Shown here: in pieces, positions 1 to 7,939 of the stretch
Layout of the letters: each line of letters opens with the position of its first letter
How positions within the stretch are numbered: position 1 is the first letter of the stretch
DNA from: Pseudobacter sp.
Lineage (GTDB): Bacteria > Bacteroidota > Bacteroidia > Chitinophagales > Chitinophagaceae
NCBI GenBank assembly: GCA_017849455.1
Contig: JAFIGX010000014.1
Span: forward strand, 186,001 to 250,000
Length of the DNA stretch: 64,000 nt
Direction of reading: 5' to 3'
The notes under the pieces: model-generated
Seen by the model: the letters and a program-made list of their open reading frames with translations, nothing else
The model's database searches: none
Told to the model about the DNA's origin: nothing
Made by a program: the position numbers and the translations under genes

Positions 1-117
1 GCCTACGAATGCGGCTTTAATTCCCAATCCACCTTTCAGCGGGCTTTTAAAGCCGTCATTGGCTCGACCCCCAGGGAATATTTAGCAAAAAATGCTGTCA
101 AATCCGGATTTGACTAG
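1..117 (+). CDS. AraC-family transcriptional regulator, C-terminal end (partial)
   Basis: The reading frame is open from base 1 to a TAG at 115-117 and encodes the last 38 residues of a protein cut by the window edge. The residues include GFNSQSTFQRAFK and GSTPREY, the hallmark of the second helix-turn-helix of AraC/XylS DNA-binding domains. The ligand or signal domain lies outside the window, so the regulated process is unknown. The next gene, a serine hydrolase, is on the same strand and could be a target, but that is inference. Confidence 0.85.
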   Translation, partial: AYECGFNSQSTFQRAFKAVIGSTPREYLAKNAVKSGFD

Positions 118-161
118 GAGCACCCCACTGATTATACGTGTTTTGCTCTAAAACCTGGGTC

Positions 162-1532
162 ATGAAAAATTATTTCTTAGTAAGCCTCATTTCTTGTTTC
201 TCCTATTTTCCGTCATTAAGTCAAAATGTCACCAGTAAAGGGGATACTTCAATATCCGCAAAATTAGACGAATACCTGACTTCGCTTTCCAATGCGTATA
301 AATTCAGTGGCTCCGTTCTGATCACCCAGGGAGGAAAAATTATCTTTCAAAAGGGATATGGCTGGAAAAATGCCGCCACACGTACAAAAAATGACGAATA
401 TGGCATTTTTCAAATCGGTTCATTAACCAAGCCATTTACTGCAGAGGTAATATTGAAATTGCAGGAGCAGGGCAAATTATCCGTTCATGATAAGCTGAGT
501 ACCTATTTACCTGGTTACCCTCATGGAAATGACATTACTATTGAGAACCTGCTCACGCATACCTCAGGAATACCAGGCTACGATGTGGAAGAAAAAGACA
601 CGATAGCATGGACACCAGTCAGCAAAGCCGATATAATGAAGCTGTTTAAAGATCTACCCCTTGAGTTCAGGCCGGGCGCAAAATACGCTTATAGCAATTC
701 GGGATATTTCCTGCTTGGGAGCATCATTGAAAAGGTGACTGGCAAGCCTTATGAAAAAGTGATGAGGGAAATGATATTTGAACCCTTGCAGATGTCGCAT
801 TCCGGGTTTGATTTTATACATCTCCGTGACACCTTAAAAGTGACTGGTTATGCGGAGTACCAGGCAAACAGGCAAAGACCCGTTCATCTGATCGATTCCA
901 CCGTCAGCTATGCCGCCGGGGGCATGTACAGCAATGCCATTGATTTATACAAGTGGGCGAAGTCCATCTCCACCAACAGCATCTTGTCGGCCAACAGCTG
1001 GAAAAAAGCATTCATGCCCTTTACACCCAACTATGGTTATGGATGGATGATCGATTCGATGAACGGTAGAGCATACGTGGGACACAGTGGAGGAATAATG
1101 GGATTTACGGCTTACTTTGTCTATTTCCCTGCTGAAGATATCGATATTATCCTGCTGAACAATTTCCTAGACGAACAGGGCACAGTTATATTGCCCGTCC
1201 GGGATATCACTGCCATTCTTTTCAATAAGCCTTATATGCTCCATCAGGATACAAAAGAAATAAAAATCGATGACTCTCTTATGAACCGATATACCGGTAC
1301 ATATGCATTGTCCAATGCCCCCAAACGAACCCTTATCGTTACGATTAAAAATGGGCATTTGCAGGCAACCCTTTCGGATAAGACTATCCTGCAATTTGTT
1401 TTCCAGACGAATACTAAGTTTCAATTTAAAACTGTCACCAATGCAGCAGGCGAATTTGTTGTTGAAAACGGGGAAGTGCAGAAGATGATCATTTTTCAAA
1501 ATGGGCAATATGAATGGAATAAAATGAAATGA
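162..1532 (+). CDS. Serine hydrolase, class C beta-lactamase fold (penicillin-binding-protein-like)
   Basis: Exported serine hydrolase of the beta-lactamase/DD-peptidase (PF00144) family. An upstream ATG at 138 is possible, but the ATG at 162 starts directly with a signal peptide (MKNYFLVSLISC, cleavage near SLSQ) and is preferred. Counting from the 138 start, the SxxK nucleophile motif SLTK is at residues 95-98, the YxN-type motif YSN at 185-187 and the HSGG (KTG-equivalent) motif at 316-319. All three active-site elements are therefore present. A C-terminal domain of about 100 residues follows, as in many Bacteroidota members. The substrate cannot be told from sequence; esterase, D-aminopeptidase and peptidoglycan roles all occur in the family. 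It follows the AraC regulator. Confidence 0.88.
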   Translation: MKNYFLVSLISCFSYFPSLSQNVTSKGDTSISAKLDEYLTSLSNAYKFSGSVLITQGGKIIFQKGYGWKNAATRTKNDEYGIFQIGSLTKPFTAEVILKLQEQGKLSVHDKLSTYLPGYPHGNDITIENLLTHTSGIPGYDVEEKDTIAWTPVSKADIMKLFKDLPLEFRPGAKYAYSNSGYFLLGSIIEKVTGKPYEKVMREMIFEPLQMSHSGFDFIHLRDTLKVTGYAEYQANRQRPVHLIDSTVSYAAGGMYSNAIDLYKWAKSISTNSILSANSWKKAFMPFTPNYGYGWMIDSMNGRAYVGHSGGIMGFTAYFVYFPAEDIDIILLNNFLDEQGTVILPVRDITAILFNKPYMLHQDTKEIKIDDSLMNRYTGTYALSNAPKRTLIVTIKNGHLQATLSDKTILQFVFQTNTKFQFKTVTNAAGEFVVENGEVQKMIIFQNGQYEWNKMK

Positions 1533-1837
1533 AATATTGCAACCAGTAAATAGTATTTGGATACCCTCCCGTCACAAGTGGTATGTGCTATCGGGTTACA
1601 CTTTAATAAATTTTTAGAAAAAGTAAAAGGTCGCCTCATTACTGAGAACGACCTTTAAAGCTGTCGGGACAACTGGACAGATTTCTAACCAGTTTTTAGG
1701 CGCCCTAATTCAAATTCAACGACTTAAATAGCAACATCTGTATAATATTTGTCAGTTGTAAATCCAACAAGGAACAACCTGGAAACAGGATCCTACAAAT
1801 AATTGTTTTTTACTTTACAGCAGTTCATAAATAAAAT
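1533..1837. other. Intergenic region with a weak inverted repeat
   Basis: There is no gene here. An 8-bp inverted repeat (AAAGGTCG at 1626-1633, CGACCTTT at 1649-1656) with a 15-nt loop could be the terminator of the serine hydrolase gene, but no T-run follows it. Nothing else is recognisable. Confidence 0.4.
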
Positions 1838-1868
1838 TTGCGCAACCAAATAATTGCACTTATATTTG
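1838..1868 (+). promoter_or_regulatory. Bacteroidota-type promoter for the ArsR gene
   Basis: TTG at 1838-1840 and TATATTTG at 1861-1868 match the Bacteroidota -33/-7 consensus (TTG-N20-TAnnTTTG). The -7 element ends 28 nt before the ATG of the ArsR gene at 1897. Only pattern matching supports it, but the spacing is right and it overlaps a palindrome. Confidence 0.65.
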
Positions 1869-1887
1869 CAATCATGTAGTTGCAAAT
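1864..1887. promoter_or_regulatory. Candidate ArsR operator: perfect inverted repeat
   Basis: ATTTGCAA (1864-1871) and TTGCAAAT (1880-1887) form perfect 8-bp arms around an 8-nt spacer. The left arm overlaps the promoter -7 element and the right arm ends 9 nt before the ArsR start codon. That placement fits an autorepression site for the dimeric regulator encoded directly downstream. Confidence 0.65.
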
Positions 1888-1896
1888 AAACCAAAG

Positions 1897-2223
1897 ATGG
1901 AAACAAGAAGAGATATTTTTCAGGCCATTGCCGACCCCACCAGGCGGGCAATCATTGCCCTGATTGCATTGCAAGCAATGACACCCAATGCCCTTGCCGA
2001 ACATTTTAAAACAAGCAGACAGGCCGTATCAAAACATATTCAAATATTGACGGAGTGTGAACTGGTAAAACAGGAACAACAAGGCAGGGAAATTTACTAC
2101 TCACTCCAAATTCAAAAAATGAAAGAGATTGATAAATGGTTAGACCAATTCAGAAGGCTGTGGGAAACCCAATTTAATCAACTTGACAAAGTATTATCAA
2201 CGCTTAAAAAACAAAAAAAATGA
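1897..2223 (+). CDS. ArsR/SmtB-family winged-helix regulator
   Basis: This 108-residue protein begins [20 protein letters not shown] and carries a central winged helix ([15 protein letters not shown], about residues 36-52) followed by a wing and a C-terminal helix. No cysteine cluster for metal binding is visible, so it belongs to the non-metal ArsR branch that is commonly paired with AHSA1/SRPBCC genes. Its last 4 nt overlap the next ATG (ATGA), showing translational coupling. A perfect palindrome at its promoter suggests autoregulation of the two-gene operon. The inducer is unknown. Confidence 0.92.
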   Translation: METRRDIFQAIADPTRRAIIALIALQAMTPNALAEHFKTSRQAVSKHIQILTECELVKQEQQGREIYYSLQIQKMKEIDKWLDQFRRLWETQFNQLDKVLSTLKKQKK

Positions 2224-2723
2224 CACCTAATTTGCTATTTGATTTTACCGTTGACAAAACAACAAAAACAGTGCTCATAACCAGAGAATTTGATGCCGAA
2301 CTTTCGCTGGTATGGGATGCTTTTACCAAACAAGAACTTCTTGACCAATGGGTGGCGCCTAAACCCTGGACATCAAAAACAAAACACATGAATTTTGAAG
2401 TAGGTGGACGACGATTTTATGCGATGGTAAGCCCGGAAGGACAGGAGCGTTGGGCAATTCAGAAATATACTTCCATTACACCAAAGACCCATTTCAAAAT
2501 GTTCAATGCTTTTGCAGACAAAGATGAAAACCCTGAATTGCCAGGTTCTGATTGGGATTTCAATTTTAGCGAACAGGGGGGGATAACAAAAGTGAGCATT
2601 ACTATTTATAACGAATCGCTTGCCCGTATGGAGAAGATGATTGAAATGGGCTTCAAAGAAGGGTATGCTGTATCACTGAAAAATCTGGAAGATATGTTGG
2701 GGGCTTTATCGCAACGGCAGTAG
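2220..2723 (+). CDS. SRPBCC (AHSA1-like) domain protein
   Basis: This 167-residue protein shows the Aha1/START-like pattern: [17 protein letters not shown] near residues 20-36, [11 protein letters not shown], and a C-terminal long helix ([21 protein letters not shown]). Proteins of this family form a hydrophobic ligand cavity, and no catalytic residues define a reaction. It overlaps the ArsR gene by 4 nt, a widely conserved ArsR-AHSA1 operon in Bacteroidota in which the two products probably respond to the same small molecule. The function is not known. Confidence 0.88.
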   Translation: MTPNLLFDFTVDKTTKTVLITREFDAELSLVWDAFTKQELLDQWVAPKPWTSKTKHMNFEVGGRRFYAMVSPEGQERWAIQKYTSITPKTHFKMFNAFADKDENPELPGSDWDFNFSEQGGITKVSITIYNESLARMEKMIEMGFKEGYAVSLKNLEDMLGALSQRQ

Positions 2724-3204
2724 AAATAAACGGCTGATAACATGTTTTTCCGCTTTTGCAAGCAAGCTTGCATCGCTGCAAAAACAGATAAAGCCCCTGG
2801 CTATCGCCAAAGGCTTTATCTGTTTGGTCGGCCTGCCTGTACAAATTTCGAACTTATTTTTGATGGATTTACGACGGTTGGCCAATATTTCAGATTGAAA
2901 ACAAGGGAGATATCCTTCTATTGATGGGCGTTGTATCAAAGGCTTTCATTTTGAGAAAAGTTATCATTTGTTTTTTTAGAAAACAAGGTGACCAATTGCC
3001 CAAATAGCGAGATTTTTGGGAATTGAAGGCGACACCACGATGTGAAAAGAATTTATAGAACTGCCCTTTAAAATTAATTGATATTTAAATCTTTTTAAAT
3101 ACTTATCTTTATCTCCAATTGTAGAAAATAAGCTGTTGAGTTTAAGAAAATCGCATTTTCACTATCATGAATGACATAATGCGAAACTGATAATTTAAAC
3201 CCCT
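2724..3204. other. Intergenic region with a long perfect hairpin
   Basis: No gene is evident in this AT-rich stretch. A perfect 14-bp inverted repeat (arms 2782-2795 and 2812-2825, loop 16 nt) built on AAACAGATAAAGCC lies 60 nt after the AHSA1 stop. It could end that transcript or be a mobile repeat. TATCTTTA at 3104-3111 with a TTG at 3078-3080 loosely resembles a promoter for the gene at 3205, but the spacer is 23 nt and the final G is missing. Confidence 0.5.
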
Positions 3205-4593
3205 ATGCACGGAAAAAATCTTATGCCACTACTCAGATTGATAATGGTATATGTCACTATCACTATTTTTACTTCCTCCGTCATAGGCCAGCCAGCTACT
3301 CCTAAATTTGAATCATTCCAACCAACAAGCACTGCACACACTCCGGTATTACAGCCTACTCAACAATTCTTTCCGGTACAAAGAAATTCGTTAACCCTAA
3401 ACGATCCTTACCGGGAACAAAATCTACGGCTGATGCAGCAGGGCGGTATGGATATTCCTGGACAACCCTCTATCAACAGACAGCAACAAATAGCTGCAGT
3501 GCGGGAAGTATTGCGGGAGGAAGCGCATGAGCGTCGCGATGGGGCGTCGCGTCCATTTCAAAACAGCCTGCGGCAATTCATGCAATTAAACCCGGACAAC
3601 TTTTCCATCACTAAGGCCGTATACCTGGCAGAAAGTGCTTATGATCCGAACATGCCACCGTATGAGCAATTTGAGGGAGCTATTAAAGAATGGGCGGCAC
3701 TGGTAAAACAAACCCTGAAGCGGGAGGGATTAAATCCTGCAAACAATACCGCTATCAATTACGCCATTCAGAAGCTATACAGGCATACGAATACCTATTA
3801 CAACAGCCAGACAAAAAAGACCTACACCATCCCGCCACTGCGCTATGACTTTGAAGATATGATGGGCGATAAGGATTGGAAGAAAATGTTTGTAAGCAAA
3901 TTGTTGCAAACGAAGACGGGCCAGTGCCGTAGTTTCCCACTATTCTACCTTTGCGTGGCGGAACAGTTAAATACTAAAGCATATTTGTCGCTTTCCCCGA
4001 ATCATTCTTTTATTCAGCATTTCGATTCTACAGGCCATCGCTACAATTTTGAATGTACAAACGGCAACTTAGTATCACAGACATGGTTGGCACAATCTAC
4101 TTTTGTTAATGCTACTGCACTCAAAAACGGTACTTATCTCGATACACTTTCCAGCAAACAATTATTTGCTTATTGCCTATCAGATCTGTTATTGGGGTAT
4201 CTGATGAAAATTGGCTACAATAATGTATCCGATCAGATCACTAAACAAATCCTGAACATCGATTCCACCAATATAACAGCCCTGATGACCCAGGCAAACT
4301 ATAACACCTATATTTTCAGGGACAGGTTACAAGAGGCGGGTAATCCACCACCGGATGCCATTTCCAATTACCCCTTGCTTAATGCTTTTTATAACAATAT
4401 GCAAAATGCTTACAAGAAAGTAGAGCAAACCGGCTTCCAGGAAATGCCGCCTGAAACCTACCGAAAATGGCTACAATCACTGGAATTGGAAAAACGAAAG
4501 CAGCAGAACAAATTGGAGCAAGAGCGATTGGAAAATGAAATTAAAAAATTGAAAAAAATAAGACCAACTTTTATTAACCGCCCCAAACAATAG
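3205..4593 (+). CDS. Secreted transglutaminase-like protein A
   Basis: This 462-residue protein has an N-terminal hydrophobic segment (RLIMVYVTITIFTSSVIG) that acts as a signal peptide. The middle carries TKTGQCRSFPLFYL with Cys241, SPNHSFIQ with His267 and YNFE with Glu283. That order and spacing resemble the Cys-His-acid triad of transglutaminase-like thiol proteases, but this is family-level inference. The C-terminus (from about 420) is a charged coiled coil rich in K, E and Q. It is paralogous to the protein at 6684-7784, with shared blocks such as GTYLDTLSSKQ / GIYMDTLSNQQ and EMPPETYRKWL / EMPEKMYKEWL. It is followed after 30 nt by the toxin-like gene, so the two are probably co-transcribed. 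The activity is unproven; it may process or cross-link the neighbouring secreted protein. Confidence 0.75.
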   Translation: MHGKNLMPLLRLIMVYVTITIFTSSVIGQPATPKFESFQPTSTAHTPVLQPTQQFFPVQRNSLTLNDPYREQNLRLMQQGGMDIPGQPSINRQQQIAAVREVLREEAHERRDGASRPFQNSLRQFMQLNPDNFSITKAVYLAESAYDPNMPPYEQFEGAIKEWAALVKQTLKREGLNPANNTAINYAIQKLYRHTNTYYNSQTKKTYTIPPLRYDFEDMMGDKDWKKMFVSKLLQTKTGQCRSFPLFYLCVAEQLNTKAYLSLSPNHSFIQHFDSTGHRYNFECTNGNLVSQTWLAQSTFVNATALKNGTYLDTLSSKQLFAYCLSDLLLGYLMKIGYNNVSDQITKQILNIDSTNITALMTQANYNTYIFRDRLQEAGNPPPDAISNYPLLNAFYNNMQNAYKKVEQTGFQEMPPETYRKWLQSLELEKRKQQNKLEQERLENEIKKLKKIRPTFINRPKQ

Positions 4594-4623
4594 TTATTTA
4601 CCATTAACCAAACCTGTCTATTT

Positions 4624-5676
4624 ATGCACCCTAAATCTTTTCTTTCGGTATTCTTTTTTTTGATTTCATCGCTATTGGTAACAGCTCAGAACAAAAACCC
4701 TTATCAAAGCATTGGCAAAAAAGGAAAGATTCTCACGCTTTCTAATGGGAAGTATGAGGAACTGTTTGACCAGGACAGTATTCAACAGATTGGATCAGTG
4801 TTGGTAAATATCAGAACTAACCGGGTAGTAAAATTGCTATCAGTTCACGATGCAAAGCAATATTTAGAAAATACAAAGAGCAGTCGCTTTTTAAGTGTAG
4901 ATCCGCTTTCAAATCAATTTCCGTTTTATTCACCTTATCAGTATGCTGGTAACAAGCCAATTTGGGCTACCGATTTAGATGGTGCGGAAGAATTAATTCT
5001 ACCCAGAATATTTTTTCCCAGACCAGTGTTAAACCTGCCTAAATTGCCTCCTGTTCCTGTACAGCCATTACCTCCATTACCACCTGCCGTACCATCTGGT
5101 TTTTCGATGCCTCAAACCCCGACATTGCCACCTGGCCCTTATATGCCCCTACCGCCTCCAACGCCATCTTTAACCAGAAGCACACCAATTGATGAATCAA
5201 AAATAGATCCTAATGATGCTACGACTTATCCCACCCCACCATTTGAAGGAGAATGGAAGGTTGCACCTATTAAGCCAGGTATAAAGGGATATGAAAAACT
5301 AAAGGAGAAAGGTGCTACTCGCCTTGAAAATGAGGAGGGTGACGTTTTACGGTGGCACCCGTCTGACAAGTACCACCCAAAAGGGCATTGGGATTTAAAG
5401 AGAGCGGGTAATGAAAACAATCCTTGGGAAAACTGGACACCTGATGGAATACAAATACCAGATGGTAAAATATATGGAAAGGATTTTAATCCAGCCATTA
5501 ATCCTTTCTCAACTGAATACTTGCTTGAACAATTAAAAAGAGTTGGGGAGCAAAGGGAATATGAAAAAAAGATGAAACAATATGAAAAAGATTTAAAGCA
5601 ATACGAAAAGAAGAAAAAGGAGTACGATAAGAAGTGGCAAGAATTCTTAAAAGAAAACCCAGATTTAATTGCATAA
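4624..5676 (+). CDS. Secreted RHS-core-tail protein with toxin-like C-terminus
   Basis: The 350-residue protein has four parts. There is a signal peptide (1-22). Residues 86-120 match the conserved end of RHS repeat-associated cores (RFLSVDPLSNQFPFYSPYQY, then AGNKPIWATDLDG). A proline-rich linker spans about 126-210. The variable C-terminus (about 210-297) has a histidine-rich segment, LRWHPSDKYHPKGHWDLKR at 242-260, and ends in a K/E/Y coiled coil (about 300-345). The RHS-core end followed by an unrelated C-terminus is the architecture of polymorphic toxins, but here almost the entire RHS shell is absent. A gene for a small immunity-like protein starts 3 nt after the stop. A nuclease role is suggested by the His/Lys/Asp-rich motif only. 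It could also be an inert remnant. Confidence 0.7.
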   Translation: MHPKSFLSVFFFLISSLLVTAQNKNPYQSIGKKGKILTLSNGKYEELFDQDSIQQIGSVLVNIRTNRVVKLLSVHDAKQYLENTKSSRFLSVDPLSNQFPFYSPYQYAGNKPIWATDLDGAEELILPRIFFPRPVLNLPKLPPVPVQPLPPLPPAVPSGFSMPQTPTLPPGPYMPLPPPTPSLTRSTPIDESKIDPNDATTYPTPPFEGEWKVAPIKPGIKGYEKLKEKGATRLENEEGDVLRWHPSDKYHPKGHWDLKRAGNENNPWENWTPDGIQIPDGKIYGKDFNPAINPFSTEYLLEQLKRVGEQREYEKKMKQYEKDLKQYEKKKKEYDKKWQEFLKENPDLIA

Positions 5677-5679
5677 ATT

Positions 5680-6087
5680 ATGAAGGTAGATTTCACAAAT
5701 GAGATGGTATTCGGCTTTCCTGGCCCAACACTTTGTTTATTAGGTAACGAACACGATTTTCAAAGATTTGCGCAGGCTGTAGTTATTTTAACAAATCGAC
5801 TTCAGGAAACATCGTTTAAATTGCTTGATTTAAACTTTATTGAAAACGTAGGTGAGCATAAGTCAATAATTCTCTCTTCTAAAGCAGATGGCAATCATTT
5901 AGCTGTTTTAAACAAAAATGAAGAGTTGATCTTTGAACTTTCTCCTACTATTTGGGAACGCCTATTAAAATTCTTTGTATTAATGTCGTGGAATAAAAGT
6001 ACCTATTATCTAAATGTTAATGAAAACCATTTAGATGGTCTTGAGCTTCGGCAGGATGTAAACTTTGTTTGCAGCTCATCCTTTTAG
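5680..6087 (+). CDS. Immunity-like protein 1 (paralogue of 6261-6668)
   Basis: This acidic 135-residue cytoplasmic protein has no signal peptide. It starts MKVDFTNEMV and ends with LRQDVNFVCSSSF, blocks shared with the protein at 6261-6668. Both also share GPxLCLLGN near residue 16 and a W-x5-F-x3-LSW-like motif near 90-105. It lies 3 nt behind the toxin-like gene, the usual place for the cognate immunity gene of a polymorphic toxin. No family is recognised, and the immunity role is inferred from position, size and the presence of a duplicate. Confidence 0.7.
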   Translation: MKVDFTNEMVFGFPGPTLCLLGNEHDFQRFAQAVVILTNRLQETSFKLLDLNFIENVGEHKSIILSSKADGNHLAVLNKNEELIFELSPTIWERLLKFFVLMSWNKSTYYLNVNENHLDGLELRQDVNFVCSSSF

Positions 6088-6100
6088 ATAAAGGACTGAT

Positions 6101-6255
6101 ATGATTAGGTATCAGATTATTTTGAGTATCGCTCTGTCGTTTTTGTTTGATCTATTTTCGATTAAAAAGAATTGGAGAGCAAAGAGAGCATGAGAAAAGA
6201 GGAAATAATAGGAAAAAGGGTACGATAAAAAGTGGCAAGAATGATTTAATCGTAT
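6101..6255 (+). pseudogene. Deletion scar: transglutaminase-like signal peptide joined to a toxin tail
   Basis: An ATG at 6101 opens a 30-codon frame ending at TGA 6191-6193. Its first 20 residues (MIRYQIILSIALSFLFDLF) parallel the start of protein B at 6684 (MNKNQIVLSFTLLFLFDLF). From about 6161 the DNA instead follows the end of the toxin-like gene (5532-5676), including ATTAAAAAGA, GAGCAAAG, TACGATAA and AGTGGCAAGA, but with internal deletions and lost frame. It then continues into the second immunity-like gene exactly as the toxin gene continues into the first. It is therefore the joint left when a transglutaminase-like gene and most of a second toxin gene were deleted from a tandem array. 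Confidence 0.8.
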
Positions 6256-6260
6256 AAACT

Positions 6261-6668
6261 ATGAAAGTAGATTTCACAAATGAAATGGTGTATAGCCTTG
6301 AAGGGCCAAATTTATGTCTATTAGGAAACAAAGAAGATTTCATAAAATTATCTAAGATTATTTTGGAATTAACATACGAAAAGATCGAGAAGAAAATAAA
6401 TATTACTGAGTTAGATTTTACCCAAATTGTAGGCCAAGACTGCACTGTTTATTTTTCTTCAAAAAAAGGAGCTAAAGAGTTAGCTGTTGTGCAAGAGAAC
6501 AATAATGTCATTTTAGAATTGGACTGTTTTTTTTGGAATAGGATTTTTCAATTTAGTGCTTTACTGAGTTGGGAAAGGACCACTTATTACTTAAACTATT
6601 ACGAAACCGGCCTAAAAGAATTTGATTTAAGGCAAAACTGTAATTTGGTTTGGAGTTCTGAATTTTAA
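6261..6668 (+). CDS. Immunity-like protein 2 (paralogue of 5680-6087)
   Basis: This 135-residue paralogue of immunity-like protein 1 has the same length, the same start (MKVDFTNEMV) and the same end pattern (DLRQNCNLVWSSEF). The middle has diverged considerably, as expected if each copy once matched its own toxin variant. It is preceded by the decayed tail of a second toxin gene, so it is an orphan immunity candidate. It is followed after 15 nt by transglutaminase-like protein B. No family is recognised. Confidence 0.7.
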   Translation: MKVDFTNEMVYSLEGPNLCLLGNKEDFIKLSKIILELTYEKIEKKINITELDFTQIVGQDCTVYFSSKKGAKELAVVQENNNVILELDCFFWNRIFQFSALLSWERTTYYLNYYETGLKEFDLRQNCNLVWSSEF

Positions 6669-6683
6669 GGCAATGATAAAGCT

Positions 6684-7784
6684 ATGAACAAGAATCAGAT
6701 AGTTTTAAGTTTCACTCTGTTGTTTTTGTTTGATTTATTTTTAGTTGAAAAACTATTTAGTCAGGAAATAAATCAAAATAAACAGCCGAATATCCTCAGC
6801 AATTATCAATCTGCACTCAGTAGCCTTGATACATTATTAAAAAATGACGGTTGTTTTGCTGATGCTGTTTTCCAAACAGAAAATACCTTTATGGGTGGGG
6901 GACTATCAAAGGATAATTTCGATAACTTAATTGCCTATTTAGGAGAATTAGTAAAACAGACTTCAGGTTTGCATAAATTACCGAAATACAAAAGCCTTGA
7001 CAGTGCCAATTTTGAATGGAATATTGCCATTTTCCGCACCTTATTTGACACGCTCAAAACTACCAAAAAAAATAATATCCCTGGTTCACAGGTAATACCT
7101 TATGGATACTCTTTTACCGATCCTTTGGCAAGTACCGATTGGACGAATATGTTCGTGTATAAACTTTTAAGCAAACGCAAAGGAAATTGTCACAGTCTTG
7201 TTTTTTTGTATAAGATCATTGCAGATAAATTAAGCGCACGATGTTGGATCGCATTAGCTCCTTACCACATGTACATTAGGAATTATACGCAACAATACGG
7301 CTGGTACAATACAGAACTTACAAGCAAGACATTTCCAACCGATGCGTGGATTGCCACAACCAGTTATGTCTCTACCGACGCGATCAGAAGCGGTATTTAC
7401 ATGGACACCTTGAGCAATCAACAATCTATCGCTCTGTGCGTGCTTGATCTTGCCAAAGGGTATGAATTTCAAACCCACAATTACTATGATGGTTTTATTC
7501 TAAAATGTTGCGATCTGGTGTTGCAATATCATCCGGTCAATCCGATGGCTTTACTTTTGAAGGCCGAAACACTTAAAAAAGTCTATCTAAAGGAACGAGA
7601 AGAAAAAAGTCCTGAGGCCGATTCCTCCTACACGGAAATGGAAAAAATCTATATTACCCTGGCAAAACTTCATTACCGGGAAATGCCTGAAAAAATGTAT
7701 AAAGAATGGCTACGCTCAATGGAAACGCACAAAGAGAAATACAGTAATAAAAAAAATCCTACTACAACTGGCAGAAAAAAGTAA
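6684..7784 (+). CDS. Secreted transglutaminase-like protein B
   Basis: This 366-residue protein has a signal peptide ending near LFSQ (residue 27). The triad-like residues are Cys169 (KRKGNCHSLVFLY), His195 (APYHMYIR) and Glu211 (WYNTEL), matching Cys241/His267/Glu283 of protein A. The N-terminal 100 residues differ from A, and the C-terminus has the shared REMPEKMYKEWL block and a basic tail. It is the last gene of the accessory operon (15 nt after immunity-like 2). Its signal-peptide sequence recurs in the scar at 6101. The catalytic function is inferred, not shown. Confidence 0.75.
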   Translation: MNKNQIVLSFTLLFLFDLFLVEKLFSQEINQNKQPNILSNYQSALSSLDTLLKNDGCFADAVFQTENTFMGGGLSKDNFDNLIAYLGELVKQTSGLHKLPKYKSLDSANFEWNIAIFRTLFDTLKTTKKNNIPGSQVIPYGYSFTDPLASTDWTNMFVYKLLSKRKGNCHSLVFLYKIIADKLSARCWIALAPYHMYIRNYTQQYGWYNTELTSKTFPTDAWIATTSYVSTDAIRSGIYMDTLSNQQSIALCVLDLAKGYEFQTHNYYDGFILKCCDLVLQYHPVNPMALLLKAETLKKVYLKEREEKSPEADSSYTEMEKIYITLAKLHYREMPEKMYKEWLRSMETHKEKYSNKKNPTTTGRKK

Positions 7785-7939
7785 ATCGTTGCCGATACGA
7801 TTGTCGGTTTTCAAAGGCCCAACTTTAAACAAATCTTTGAAACGGAAGAAAAGCCACCTGATCATTTTTGCACTGTTCTGTCATTTTTGCAAGACGTTCA
7901 TAAAATGCTGATTAATTCCTGATAGAGGAAAAGCTACTG

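Noticed and set aside
1897-2723. Arsenic-resistance role for the ArsR gene
   Set aside because: No metal-binding cysteines are visible in the regulator and no ars genes are adjacent; the AHSA1 partner points to a different ligand.
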